This document shows, in pieces, positions 1 to 8,688 of a DNA stretch of 21,072 nt. The stretch's first letter is position 1, and each line of letters begins with the position of its first letter. The stretch covers positions 2,072 through 23,143 of the forward strand of contig MEVH01000007.1 of the NCBI GenBank assembly GCA_001772665.1, given 5' to 3'. A model generated the notes under the pieces. The model worked only from the letters and a program-made list of their open reading frames with translations. It searched no databases and had not been told where the DNA came from. Made by a program: the position numbers and the translations under genes. The DNA comes from a candidate division WWE3 bacterium RIFCSPLOWO2_01_FULL_39_13 (GTDB lineage: Bacteria; Patescibacteriota; WWE3; 2-01-FULL-39-13).

Positions 1-2
1 GT

Positions 3-680
3 TCTATAAAGTATGCTAACAATCTTATTTCTAATAGTCTGCGTGTCGGGCAGATTTTAAAAATACCGCCTTTTGACGGTACCCTGCACCAGGTCAAAAA
101 GGGCGACACCATAGAAAGCCTTTCTAAAAAATATAATGTGCCGACGCAGACAATTGTTGATGGCAACTATCTTGACGCTCCATATGAATTGACCGTCGGG
201 CAGACGCTTGCCATTCCAGAGGCCGAGCTTCCTGAATCGAAGAAATTTTATGCGGGAGCCTCAGAGTACGATATATCAGCATATGGTGTTATTCCTAAGA
301 TAGAAGGAGTTACCCCTGGTAGCGGGACGTTCTCATGGCCTATATCGGGCATAATAACGCAGGGATTCCACTCAGGACATCCCGCAATAGATATCGCTAA
401 TTCTGGCGATAATGTACTCGCTTCAGATAAAGGAACTGTTGTAAGAGCTGGATGGTGGACAGGCGGGTACGGCAATGCTGTGCAGATAGACCACGGAAAC
501 GGTTATGTAACAACTTATGCCCATATGTCTTCTATTGCTGTAACCAGCGGACAGAATGTAGAAAAAGGGCAAAAGATAGGAGTAGCCGGATCGACCGGAA
601 GATCTACAGGCCCTCACGTCCATTTTACTATACAGCAGGATGGAAAATATCTAAATCCGTTTTTATTGCTTCCAAATTAA
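3..680 (+). CDS. LysM-M23 family cell-wall endopeptidase (5' partial)
   Basis: The frame is open from the left edge, so the N-terminus lies outside the window; 225 residues are visible. The first ~22 residues are the end of one LysM repeat (SLRVGQILKIP). A second LysM follows at about residues 29-73 (HQVKKGDTIESLSKKYNVP ... VGQTLAIP). After a short linker, an M23 (LytM/peptidase M23B) domain fills the C-terminus from about residue 108. All expected zinc and catalytic positions are present: H126 and D130 in GHPAID, H174 in TYAH, and the HxH pair H205/H207 in GPHVHF. The family cleaves peptide cross-links of peptidoglycan, and LysM binds GlcNAc-containing glycan, so the protein is probably exported and acts in wall remodelling or cell separation. 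A GTG at 138 inside the second LysM is not a plausible start. No strong terminator is seen after the stop. Confidence 0.93.
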   Translation, partial: SIKYANNLISNSLRVGQILKIPPFDGTLHQVKKGDTIESLSKKYNVPTQTIVDGNYLDAPYELTVGQTLAIPEAELPESKKFYAGASEYDISAYGVIPKIEGVTPGSGTFSWPISGIITQGFHSGHPAIDIANSGDNVLASDKGTVVRAGWWTGGYGNAVQIDHGNGYVTTYAHMSSIAVTSGQNVEKGQKIGVAGSTGRSTGPHVHFTIQQDGKYLNPFLLLPN

Positions 681-704
681 AAAAGTTTGCCAAGTCTTGA
701 GTAG

Positions 705-773
705 TTGAGTCAAAAACTCCTGTGTATAAAATGGGTGTTTCCATGCTAAGCTATCTGTGTTATAAGGTATTAA
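705..773 (+). promoter_or_regulatory. Promoter region of the O-antigen ligase-like gene
   Basis: An extended -10 box, TGtTATAAG (758-766), lies 11 nt before the ATG at 778. The predicted start is about 773, giving a 5-nt leader. A weak -35 (TTTCCA, 738-743) is at 17-bp spacing. A second possible promoter just upstream is TTGAGT (705-710), 16 bp, TAAAAT (727-732). No Shine-Dalgarno sequence is seen. Confidence 0.5.
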
Positions 774-777
774 CATT

Positions 778-3102
778 ATGGAAGAAATGTCACCAATAAA
801 ACCTTTTGCCTCAAGGGAAGCATCGAGGGATACAGTTAGAAGAGGATATGATTTGTATCTTCTAATTGAGAACATTATCTGCGGTCTTCTTTGTCTTCTT
901 CCCGTATTTTTTCTTCCATTTACGTTTAACGCAATAGAGTTGAACAAGACATATCTAGTTATGCTGGCTGCTGCAGCGGGCTTTTTACTCTTTTTTATAA
1001 GAGGATTGCAAAGAAAGGCGATACGAATTCACAGCCCCGAGGCGTATTTCGGATTCTTTGTAATTATCCTTGCGGGTGTGCTGGCTGCTTTTAACTCCCA
1101 AAGTCCAAGGATCTCTTTTCTAGGGTCGAACAATATCTATTCTGTCTCATTTATTTACCTGCTTGCTCTTGCAGTTCTTGGTTTTATTTCTTCGAATATC
1201 AAACTTAACCTTAAAAAACTTTTGAATTTTTTTGCTCTTGGTATTTCACTTGGTGCATTGATTTCTTTGGTATCATACTACGCCGGCTACGTTCCGCTTA
1301 TCGGTTCGGTAAACCGCGAGTTTTCGCTTGCCAATGGATCAATGGCTCTATTCGGGCTTAGTGTCTTTGTGGTCTTTTATTCTTTTATGTCTTTGGCAGG
1401 ATTATTTGCTTCGCAAGAATCCGGCAGGAAATTTACGAAAATTATTTTCTACAGCGTCATTTTTGTCTTAAACGCGCTTTGCTTAATAGTCAGCCTGAAT
1501 GTTTTGTCTTTGCTGGTTGTATTATTTGCCCTCGCCTTCGCGGTTATCTCTGGAAGGATAGTACTTCCACAGGATAGAAAAATATTTATTGTGCTTGGGT
1601 CTATTCTTATTTTGCTTTCTTTTATGACTTATTTTGCTCCAGTCAGATCGGCCTTGAACCTGCAGAATTATGCTCGGCCTCCGAGGCTCTCTATTAACGA
1701 CTCATGGCTGGTTTCTGCCTCGGTTATAAAGGAAGCGCCGATAATCGGGTCAGGACTTGGAACTTTTTTGATCGATTTTACAAGGTTCAGACCAGCGTCC
1801 TTAAACCTTTCGCCCGAGTGGGAGCTAAGGTTTGTTCAGCCATTCAACGAAATCTTTTTGTGGCTCGCAACAGCAGGGCTGGTTGGGTTGTTTGCTTATG
1901 TCCTTTTTTGGGTTTTCACACTAAAAGGTGCTATCGCAGTCAGCCGTGAGAGCCAGAAAGGGGGAATGATCTTCCTTTTGGTAATGCTCATCCTTCTTGA
2001 AATGGTTTTTCTCGGACCTAACCAGATTTTAACTGTTTTCCTTTTTATTTTGATTGGGATAATAATTCAAAACCGCAAGTATGGAATCATATCGATTAAT
2101 GCTCCGTATCTGCTTTGGGGGCTGTTTGGTGTCGGACTTGTCGGAGCCGGGCTGCTTGGGTTTCAGATTTACCGGGTATACCCGTCCCAGTATTACTTCA
2201 GGCAAAGCACTATTGCTGATAATATTGCAGACGGCTACGAGATGCAAAGGCTTGCTATAGCAAATGATCCTTATGAGGAGCTATACCGCAGACAGGGTAT
2301 TTTGACGAACCTGTTTATTGCAACTAATATGTCGCAGGCTGAAAATTTAACTGACCCAGATAAGACTCAGATACTTGAGCTTGTAAAGCAGGCTGTTAAT
2401 GACTCAAAAATCCTTACAGAAATAATAAATCCTCTGGGTGTTACGAACTGGGAGGTTCAAGGGCGTTTATACGACGCTCTTATCGGAACTGCTGAAAATG
2501 CTGACCAGTTTGCTATTGCAGCCTATTCAAATACGGTACAGCTTGACTCGACTAATCCGAAAAACTGGATACAGCTTGGGAGTGTTTACTACCGCCAGCA
2601 GCAGTATGGAAATGCAATACAGGCTTTTTCGCAGGCTGTTAGTCTTAAGAATGATTATGCTAACGGCCACTATAATCTGGCGTTTGCCCTAAAGGATGGC
2701 GGATATATTTTTGATGCGGTTACCCAGTTAGAAATAGTTGTTCGATTGATCCCTCAGGATCATCCTGACCATGAGACAGTAACAAAAAACCTCGAGGATT
2801 TTAGAGTTCTGGCCGAAGAGGCTGCAAAAAGAATTCAAGAGGAGCAGGCGAAGCTTCAGCTTGAAAATCAGAATAAAGAGAATGTTGCTGCAGGAGGTTC
2901 TACAGAGCCTCTTACTCAGCCTGGAACCGAGCCTGCGATAGAACCAACGGTTGATATCCCTCAAGAAGTTATTGAGCCAGGCGCTTCAGGGACAGGGATT
3001 GATTCTACTCAAGAAGGAGTCCCGACACCTGCTGACGGAAGCAATCCTGATGCTACTCAGGGTGAAACTGATGCTCCTATCGCGAATCCTCCTAGAGAGT
3101 AG
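778..3102 (+). CDS. O-antigen ligase-like (Wzy/WaaL-type) multipass membrane protein with C-terminal TPRs
   Basis: 774 residues. Residues ~25-465 hold about ten to twelve hydrophobic segments. Between two of them lies the Wzy_C-type periplasmic loop at ~318-370: EAPIIGSGLGTF, then PFNEIFLWLATAGLVGLF, matching the family pattern GxGxGtF...HNeyLewlaetGllG, with PFNE where HNE is usual. After the last membrane segment, residues ~470-670 are soluble and include TPR repeats near 594-660 (WIQLGSVYYRQQQYGNAIQAF; GHYNLAFALKDGGYIFDA). A short charged helix (680-700) follows, then a low-complexity tail of ~70 residues rich in Pro, Glu, Thr and Gly. Family members polymerise or ligate surface glycans at the outer face of the membrane; the exact substrate cannot be told. 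The ATG is supported by the extended -10 box 11 nt upstream. It may act with the wall peptidase upstream. Confidence 0.85.
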   Translation: MEEMSPIKPFASREASRDTVRRGYDLYLLIENIICGLLCLLPVFFLPFTFNAIELNKTYLVMLAAAAGFLLFFIRGLQRKAIRIHSPEAYFGFFVIILAGVLAAFNSQSPRISFLGSNNIYSVSFIYLLALAVLGFISSNIKLNLKKLLNFFALGISLGALISLVSYYAGYVPLIGSVNREFSLANGSMALFGLSVFVVFYSFMSLAGLFASQESGRKFTKIIFYSVIFVLNALCLIVSLNVLSLLVVLFALAFAVISGRIVLPQDRKIFIVLGSILILLSFMTYFAPVRSALNLQNYARPPRLSINDSWLVSASVIKEAPIIGSGLGTFLIDFTRFRPASLNLSPEWELRFVQPFNEIFLWLATAGLVGLFAYVLFWVFTLKGAIAVSRESQKGGMIFLLVMLILLEMVFLGPNQILTVFLFILIGIIIQNRKYGIISINAPYLLWGLFGVGLVGAGLLGFQIYRVYPSQYYFRQSTIADNIADGYEMQRLAIANDPYEELYRRQGILTNLFIATNMSQAENLTDPDKTQILELVKQAVNDSKILTEIINPLGVTNWEVQGRLYDALIGTAENADQFAIAAYSNTVQLDSTNPKNWIQLGSVYYRQQQYGNAIQAFSQAVSLKNDYANGHYNLAFALKDGGYIFDAVTQLEIVVRLIPQDHPDHETVTKNLEDFRVLAEEAAKRIQEEQAKLQLENQNKENVAAGGSTEPLTQPGTEPAIEPTVDIPQEVIEPGASGTGIDSTQEGVPTPADGSNPDATQGETDAPIANPPRE

Positions 3103-3118
3103 CTGTCTAATTCTCAAT

Positions 3119-3140
3119 AAACCCTCTCTGAGGTTGTTTT
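3119..3140 (+). terminator. Weak terminator-like hairpin
   Basis: AACCcTC, loop TCT, GAGGTT forms a six-pair stem with one bulged C, followed by GTTTT. It lies 17 nt after the O-antigen ligase stop. The downstream arm overlaps the proposed -35 of obg, so this is a compact terminator/promoter junction if real. The stem is short. Confidence 0.3.
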
Positions 3141-3169
3141 AAGCTTCGTAATACTCCATAATATCAGCA
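3134..3169 (+). promoter_or_regulatory. Leaderless promoter of obg
   Basis: TTGTTT (3134-3139), 17 bp, CATAAT (3157-3162). Six bases separate the -10 box from the ATG, so the predicted +1 (about 3169) is the A of the start codon. No Shine-Dalgarno sequence is possible on such a transcript. Confidence 0.6.
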
Positions 3170-4308
3170 TGATTGATACCGCAAGAATTTCTGTGAAGGC
3201 TGGCAAGGGGGGCAATGGAGTGGCTTTATTCAGGCGTGAAAAGTATATTCCTAAAGGCGGGCCATGGGGCGGTGACGGTGGCAGGGGCGGTGACATTATT
3301 TTTCAGGTTGATCCGCATGTTAATACTTTGTCCCTTTTCAGGCGGAAAAAGGATTTTAAGTCTGAGAATGGGATTGACGGAGCCAAAAAGCTTCAAAAAG
3401 GTCGAGACGGCAGCGATCTTGTTGTCAGTGTGCCCCAGGGAACTGTGATTTATGATGAGAATAAAAATGTTCTTTTTGATCTTACTGCGCTTGGACAGCG
3501 AGAGGTAATTGCAAGGGGTGGAAATGGAGGTCTTGGCAACTGGCATTTCAAGTCTTCTGTAAACAGAACTCCGCTTAAGGCGACTTCTGGATGGAATGGC
3601 GATGAGAAAATTCTTTTTCTTGAACTTAAGCTTATTGCTGACGCCGGAATTATCGGCCTCCCCAACAGTGGTAAATCGACATTAATTAATGCATTGACGC
3701 GGGCGAATGTAAAAACCGCGGATTATCCTTTTACAACTTTAGAGCCAAATCTGGGGGTGCTCCATGTCTCTGATTTCGTCCCAGGGCCTCTGGGGGATAT
3801 TGTTCTGGCTGATATTCCCGGATTAATTGAGGGTGCTTCAGAAGGCAAAGGCCTCGGCCATGATTTCTTACGGCATATAGAAAGAACGAGAATTCTTGTT
3901 CATCTTATTGACGGCACTGCGGTCTTTGCAGGAGGTGCGGTTAAAGATTACAAAGTGATACAAAACGAGCTTGAGAAATGGAGTCCGATGCTTGTGAAAA
4001 AACCTCAGATTGTTGTGGTGAATAAGTGTGACGTGACTGAGGTTCATGAGGCTGAAAAGAAAATCAAAGAGGAGTTTAAAAAGATTGGAGTTGGCGTCCT
4101 TTTTATTTCTGCGGTTGCACATATTGGTTTGAAAGAGCTTGTCGAAAAGCTTGTTTCTGAGATCACCTCTGAAAAGGAGTCTCATTCGTCTGAGAAAGTC
4201 CCTCAGGTAAAAAAGACTTATACTATAGAAAATCTTCCTAATAAAAGGATAGTCTTCAGAACTAAAGTCTTACCAGAATCCGAAACCGTACAAGGAGACT
4301 CACTCTAG
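3169..4308 (+). CDS. obg: Obg/CgtA family ribosome-associated GTPase
   Basis: 379 residues. Residues 1-158 are the glycine-rich Obg fold (KAGKGGNGVALFRREKYIPK, then WGGDGGRGGD; later ARGGNGGLGN). The GTPase domain follows with all motifs intact: P-loop GLPNSGKST (163-171), switch I YPFTTLEP (186-193), G3 DIPGLIEGASEGKGLGHDFL (215-234), G4 NKCD (285-288), G5 ISA (313-315). Obg proteins bind GTP/GDP and act in late 50S ribosome maturation and stress signalling. The C-terminal OCT domain found in many Obg proteins is not recognisable; after residue ~330 there is only a ~50-residue charged tail ending near IENLPNKRIVFRTKVL. B. subtilis Obg is 428 residues. The ATG is fixed by the start of the Obg fold and by the promoter that abuts it. 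Confidence 0.96.
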   Translation: MIDTARISVKAGKGGNGVALFRREKYIPKGGPWGGDGGRGGDIIFQVDPHVNTLSLFRRKKDFKSENGIDGAKKLQKGRDGSDLVVSVPQGTVIYDENKNVLFDLTALGQREVIARGGNGGLGNWHFKSSVNRTPLKATSGWNGDEKILFLELKLIADAGIIGLPNSGKSTLINALTRANVKTADYPFTTLEPNLGVLHVSDFVPGPLGDIVLADIPGLIEGASEGKGLGHDFLRHIERTRILVHLIDGTAVFAGGAVKDYKVIQNELEKWSPMLVKKPQIVVVNKCDVTEVHEAEKKIKEEFKKIGVGVLFISAVAHIGLKELVEKLVSEITSEKESHSSEKVPQVKKTYTIENLPNKRIVFRTKVLPESETVQGDSL

Positions 4309-4369
4309 AGAGTTGAAATCCAGCTCAATTGAGATACAGAATGCTAGTTTAGACATGACTAAATAGGTA

Positions 4370-4405
4370 TTGACACCCGTAAAAGTTAACACTAAAATGG
4401 GCACA
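4370..4405 (+). promoter_or_regulatory. Near-consensus leaderless promoter of the DUF4143 ATPase gene
   Basis: TTGACA (4370-4375), exactly 17 bp, TAAAAT (4393-4398). Six bases then lead to ATG 4405, so +1 coincides with the start codon. This is the best match to the sigma70 consensus in front of any protein gene in the window. Confidence 0.72.
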
Positions 4406-5568
4406 TGGCTAATTTGAGGCGTGTTCTTGATTTGAAATTGAAATGTCATTTTGGCACCTATAAGCAGGTTCTAGTTCTGCTTGGTGCAAGGCAAGTTGGT
4501 AAAACAACTATTCTAAGAAAAATCTTTCCCCAGGCTCAATACTTGTCTGTGGATTCAGATCCTATTTGTGATGTTTTGAATAGATATGATCCAGAGGCAT
4601 ATAAACAAATATTAAAACCAGATTCAAAGCTTATTGTAATTGATGAAATTCATAAACTTTCAAACCCCGGTCGAGCGGCCAAAATTATATACGACCAAAT
4701 TCCTGAATATAAACTGATTATTACAGGATCTTCAGCGTTTAATATTAAGAATAAAGCCTCTGAAAGCCTCGCTGGGCGGAAAATTGAATACTATCTTTAT
4801 CCCCTAACATTTTCTGAGTATCTAGTTCAAAGAGGAATTGTTGAGAATTTTAGCAGTCTTTTTTTAAATAAATTCAAAGGTGATAGGGTATATCCGTTCG
4901 ATTTAGTTTTTCTACTGGACAACGTCCTGATTTATGGTCTTTATCCAGAAATGATTTCTAAGCCATCCGACAGACTTTATTTAACCAATTTAATTGACAG
5001 TGTGGTTTTTAAGGATCTTTTAGATTTAAGTTTGATTGAGAATCGAACGGGAGCGTTAAATTTGCTAAAGTTACTGGCTCATCAAATTGGATCGTTAGTG
5101 AACTATAGTGAACTGTCTTCACGTTTGGGATTGGATGTAAAAACAATAAAGCGTTATATAGATCTTTTTGAGCAGAGCTTCATAATTTTCAAAGTTTTGC
5201 CGTATTCGACTAAAAAAAGAGATGAGATAGGAAAAATGCCAAAGATATATTTTTATGATTTAGGTCTTAGAAATGCTCTTATAGAAAATTTCCAGCCGAT
5301 AAATAATAGACCTGATGGAGGTCAATTATTCGAAAACTTTATTATTTCAGAAGTCTTAAAAACCAATTATTACGAAGATTTTGGATATAAGTTAAATTAC
5401 TGGCGGACAAAGCAGGGTTCTGAAATCGATCTAGTCCTTTCTAAAAATGATGAAGAACTGCTAGGCGTAGAAATAAAATCCTCTGCGAGGGTGGGCGGTA
5501 TAGCGTTTAGAAATCGCTATCCTCATGCAAAAGTAATTACAATAACAAAACAAAACTTCTATCAGTAA
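4405..5568 (+). CDS. AAA-family ATPase with DUF4143 (AAA_14) domain
   Basis: 387 residues. The N-terminal AAA_14 ATPase has Walker A GARQVGKTT (27-35), Walker B LIVIDEI (76-82), a sensor-1-like ITGSS (106-110) and the family motif SLAGR (121-125). The C-terminal DUF4143 half has a winged-helix-like stretch (~226-265, LAHQIGSLVNYSELSSRLG) and ends in a PD-(D/E)xK nuclease-like core: GSEIDLV (338-344) then GVEIKSS (354-360). This architecture is common, patchily distributed and of unclear function; proposed roles include DNA binding and mobile or defence contexts. It sits alone between the housekeeping genes obg and leuS with its own strong promoter, and its DNA reads as AT-richer than its neighbours, so acquisition by transfer is possible but not shown. 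No partner gene is adjacent. Confidence 0.9.
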   Translation: MANLRRVLDLKLKCHFGTYKQVLVLLGARQVGKTTILRKIFPQAQYLSVDSDPICDVLNRYDPEAYKQILKPDSKLIVIDEIHKLSNPGRAAKIIYDQIPEYKLIITGSSAFNIKNKASESLAGRKIEYYLYPLTFSEYLVQRGIVENFSSLFLNKFKGDRVYPFDLVFLLDNVLIYGLYPEMISKPSDRLYLTNLIDSVVFKDLLDLSLIENRTGALNLLKLLAHQIGSLVNYSELSSRLGLDVKTIKRYIDLFEQSFIIFKVLPYSTKKRDEIGKMPKIYFYDLGLRNALIENFQPINNRPDGGQLFENFIISEVLKTNYYEDFGYKLNYWRTKQGSEIDLVLSKNDEELLGVEIKSSARVGGIAFRNRYPHAKVITITKQNFYQ

Positions 5569-5655
5569 ATCAGCAAAAAGATATTTAGTTAAGAACGGTA
5601 AATTTTCCAGTATGCCTTGTGACCTGTACAACTTAAAGCGTGTCCTGGACATTTC

Positions 5656-5671
5656 TGCTAAAATCTCTACA
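5656..5671 (+). promoter_or_regulatory. Leaderless extended -10 promoter of leuS
   Basis: TGcTAAAAT (TG 5656-5657, hexamer 5659-5664) lies six bases before ATG 5671, placing +1 on the start codon. No convincing -35 is seen at 16-18 bp, as is usual for extended -10 promoters. Confidence 0.58.
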
Positions 5672-8598
5672 TGCCGGTATCCTCAGAAAAAGGCTATGAT
5701 CATCAGAAAATTGAATCAAAATGGCGCAAGGTTTGGGAAAAGTCCAAGCTTTTTCAAGGTCAGTACCTTCAAGAACAAGAATTAGATGAAGTCAACTCAG
5801 AAAATCAACGACCACGATCCGAAGACCGTGATCTGCCGTTTTCTCACGAAAATAAGTGCTATATCCTGCCTCAATTGCCTTATCCAAGTGGCTCAGGCCT
5901 TCATATGGGGCATTCCGAGGGATATGTCGCATGCGATATGTATGCACGCTACAAAAGAATGACCGGTAAAAAGGTTTTGCAGGCTATCGGATGGGATGCT
6001 TTTGGACTTCCCGCAGAAAATTATGCCATTAAAACCAATGTCCACCCGCGCATTAACACAGACAATGCTATCGCTAATTTTAGAGAGCAAATAAAGTCCC
6101 TTGGAATTTCTGTAGACTGGGATCGCGAAGTCGGCAGCCATAATCCTGATTATTACAAATGGACTCAGTGGTTTTTCCTTCTAATGTACAAACGGGGTTT
6201 GGCATACCGCAAGGAACAAAGTGTCAACTGGTGTTCAAGCTGTAAGACAGTTCTGGCAAATGAGCAAGTTGTAGATAGAAAATGCGAGAGGTGCGATACA
6301 CAAGTCATACAGAAAAACATGGAGCAGTGGTATTTGAAAATCACAAAATACGCTGACAGGCTATCTAAGGATCTTGATAAAGTTGACTGGCCCGAAGAAA
6401 GCATAATAAGACAGAGGGATTGGATAGGGAGAAGTGAAGGGGCAGAAATCAAATTTTCTATTAAGGGTACATCGAAGAGCATAAAGATATTCGGAACGCG
6501 TGCTGATACAATTTTCGGAGCGACTTTTATTGTTTTGTCTCCAGAAAACCCGCTTGTTAAAGAAATTACCTCTGCGAAGCAGCAAAAAGAAGTTGACGCT
6601 TACATCAATCAGTCCTCGAAAAAGACTGAACTTGAAAGAATAAGACAGGATAAAGATAAAACCGGAGTTTTTACAGGAGCTTATGCAGTAAATCCTGTTA
6701 ATAACAGGGAAATTCCAGTATGGACGGCGGATTATGTATTGATGAGCTACGGAACAGGAGCCGTAATGGGAGTCCCGTCACATGATAAACGCGATTTTGA
6801 TTTTGCGGGCAAATTCAATATTCCGATAATCCATGTGGTAGCGAGAAGCGATCTTTTACCAAGAAGTTTTTTGATGGGAGCCGATGACATTACTGACGAG
6901 GACTTGAAGAAAATTGGAGTCAAAATATCTGCGAGAACTAAAGACGGGGACAGAAAGATCGAAATTCCTGAAAAATCATTGCAAAAATATGAGAAGTTAA
7001 TTACGGAAAAGTTAATTCCTGGGTATTGGAATGAATATGTTGGGGCTGAAACAGTTTTTATTTTCAAGCATAAAGACGGATCTGTTCAAAGAATTGAGTT
7101 GACTCCTGAAACTGAAAAGAAAATCGACACTTTAGCTTCTAAATTTGCCGGAGAGAATTTCAACAACGGCTGCGTATGGAAATGGCTTGCTGACAACGAT
7201 TGGTATAAAAATGTAATTGTTCACGAAGAATATGGGATATTAATAAACTCTGGTGAATTTTCCGGTTTGGGGTCTATCGAGGGTAGAAAAAAAATAATTG
7301 AGAAACTTGAAAGTGAAGGTAAAGCTGAATTTACGGTAAAATACAAGCTCCGCGACTGGTCGGTTTCGAGGCAAAGATTTTGGGGAGCACCGATTCCGAT
7401 GGTTTACGACTCTAAGGGCGATCTCCATCCGGTTGATGAGAAAGACCTTCCTGTGATTCTTCCTGATGATGTTGATTTTAAGCCGACAGGGCAATCTCCC
7501 CTAACCTATTCCGAGAAATTTCAGGATGGTGTAGAAAAGAAATATGGCAAAGGCTGGCATCGTGAGGTTGATACTTTGGACACTTTCATGTGCTCAAGCT
7601 GGTATTACTACCGGTATTTGGATCCACGCAATGACAAAGAATTTGCATCTCCAGAAGTTTTAAAGCGTTGGATGCCGGTTGATTTTTACATCGGCGGGCC
7701 GGAGCATGTTACAGGCCATCTTTTGTATTCCCGCTTCTTTACTAAGGTTTTATATGACGCAGGCTACATCGATTTTGACGAGCCATTTTTGTTCCACCGG
7801 CATCAGGGAATGATATTAGGGGCTGACAATAAAAAGATGAGCAAACGCTGGGGAAATGTGATTAACCCGATAGATGTTGTCAAAGAGTACGGTGGAGATA
7901 CTGCCAGAATGTATTTGATGTTCATGGGCCCGCTTACTGCCGATAAGCCCTGGAATACAAATGGAGTTGTCGGCGTCAGAAAATTCATTGCACGCCTTTA
8001 TAAGCTCGCTTTGGGGAATATCGGGAAAACTAAGGCGCAAAGCCCTGTGAATCTTAAAGTCTTATTAAATAAGACCATTAAAGCTGTTTCATCTGACTGC
8101 GAAAATTTGAAATTTAATACCTCAGTCGCCAAATTCATGGAATTTGTAAATGAATGGGAGAAATCCCCGAAAGGACTTTCCTTAGAAGATTTAGAGATCT
8201 TTTTGAAAATACTCGCTCCTTTTGCACCTTATATCACCGAGGAATTATTTCAAAAGGTAAAGGAGGCAAGAGTTGATTCCAATGCCGATGTTAAAAATCG
8301 TTCGTCTGCGGTTAATGAAAAAGTAAGCAACGGTTCATTAAAAGGAAAAGATCATTTCATAAGCATCCATGTACAATCATGGCCAGAGTACGATCAAGCC
8401 CTGGTAAAAGATGAAACAGTAGATATTGCTGTTCAGGTAAATGGAAAACTGCGGGTGGTTCTGAGGGATCACCGTGTTGGGAGTTTGCAGGAGGAGATAG
8501 AAAAAGAAGCCAAAGAACAGGTAAAAAAGCATCTTGACGGTAAAACACCTAAAAAGGTTATTTACATAAAAGACAGACTGATAAATATTGTCGTCTGA
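5671..8598 (+). CDS. leuS: Leucyl-tRNA synthetase
   Basis: 975 residues; E. coli LeuRS is 860. It charges tRNA-Leu in the cytoplasm. Class I signatures: HMGH (78-81) after PYPSGSGL, and KKMSKR (721-726), a KMSKS variant. A zinc knuckle is visible as CSSC (188-191) and CERC (205-208). The CP1 editing domain shows TRADTIFGATF (276-286) and GTGAVMGVPSHDKRDF (361-376), which keeps the conserved Asp. The usual SRQRFWGAPIP follows at 566-576. Two stretches exceed bacterial norms: residues ~30-58 (polar, between the N-terminal helix and the catalytic start) and ~395-515, about 110 residues after the GVPSHD motif. The C-terminal end (VQVNGKLR ... VIYIKDRLINIVV) is normal. The ATG is supported by the -10 box exactly upstream. 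The gene stops at TGA, so the standard code applies. Confidence 0.97.
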   Translation: MPVSSEKGYDHQKIESKWRKVWEKSKLFQGQYLQEQELDEVNSENQRPRSEDRDLPFSHENKCYILPQLPYPSGSGLHMGHSEGYVACDMYARYKRMTGKKVLQAIGWDAFGLPAENYAIKTNVHPRINTDNAIANFREQIKSLGISVDWDREVGSHNPDYYKWTQWFFLLMYKRGLAYRKEQSVNWCSSCKTVLANEQVVDRKCERCDTQVIQKNMEQWYLKITKYADRLSKDLDKVDWPEESIIRQRDWIGRSEGAEIKFSIKGTSKSIKIFGTRADTIFGATFIVLSPENPLVKEITSAKQQKEVDAYINQSSKKTELERIRQDKDKTGVFTGAYAVNPVNNREIPVWTADYVLMSYGTGAVMGVPSHDKRDFDFAGKFNIPIIHVVARSDLLPRSFLMGADDITDEDLKKIGVKISARTKDGDRKIEIPEKSLQKYEKLITEKLIPGYWNEYVGAETVFIFKHKDGSVQRIELTPETEKKIDTLASKFAGENFNNGCVWKWLADNDWYKNVIVHEEYGILINSGEFSGLGSIEGRKKIIEKLESEGKAEFTVKYKLRDWSVSRQRFWGAPIPMVYDSKGDLHPVDEKDLPVILPDDVDFKPTGQSPLTYSEKFQDGVEKKYGKGWHREVDTLDTFMCSSWYYYRYLDPRNDKEFASPEVLKRWMPVDFYIGGPEHVTGHLLYSRFFTKVLYDAGYIDFDEPFLFHRHQGMILGADNKKMSKRWGNVINPIDVVKEYGGDTARMYLMFMGPLTADKPWNTNGVVGVRKFIARLYKLALGNIGKTKAQSPVNLKVLLNKTIKAVSSDCENLKFNTSVAKFMEFVNEWEKSPKGLSLEDLEIFLKILAPFAPYITEELFQKVKEARVDSNADVKNRSSAVNEKVSNGSLKGKDHFISIHVQSWPEYDQALVKDETVDIAVQVNGKLRVVLRDHRVGSLQEEIEKEAKEQVKKHLDGKTPKKVIYIKDRLINIVV

Positions 8599-8648
8599 TC
8601 TGGATTCTTCCTCCAGCCATTTGTATTTCATGAATCTTTTGTTAGGGT

Positions 8649-8688
8649 GCCTGCGTTTTTTTTGCGGGGGGGTATACCCATCGCAGGC
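8649..8688 (+). repeat. GC-rich inverted repeat with T8, G7 and a 10-bp palindrome upstream of comEC
   Basis: GCCTGCG (8649-8655) and CGCAGGC (8682-8688) form a perfect 7-bp inverted repeat. Between them are T8 (8656-8663), G7 (8666-8672) and the perfect palindrome GGGTATACCC (8670-8679). The stretch is strikingly unlike the AT-rich surroundings. It could be a regulatory site or RNA structure for comEC; it does not look like a normal intrinsic terminator because the T run lies inside the loop. Confidence 0.5.

Noticed and set aside
4324..4333. Perfect 10-bp palindrome CTCAATTGAG between obg and the ATPase gene
   Set aside because: No loop, T tract or second copy; a single palindrome of this length is plausible by chance.
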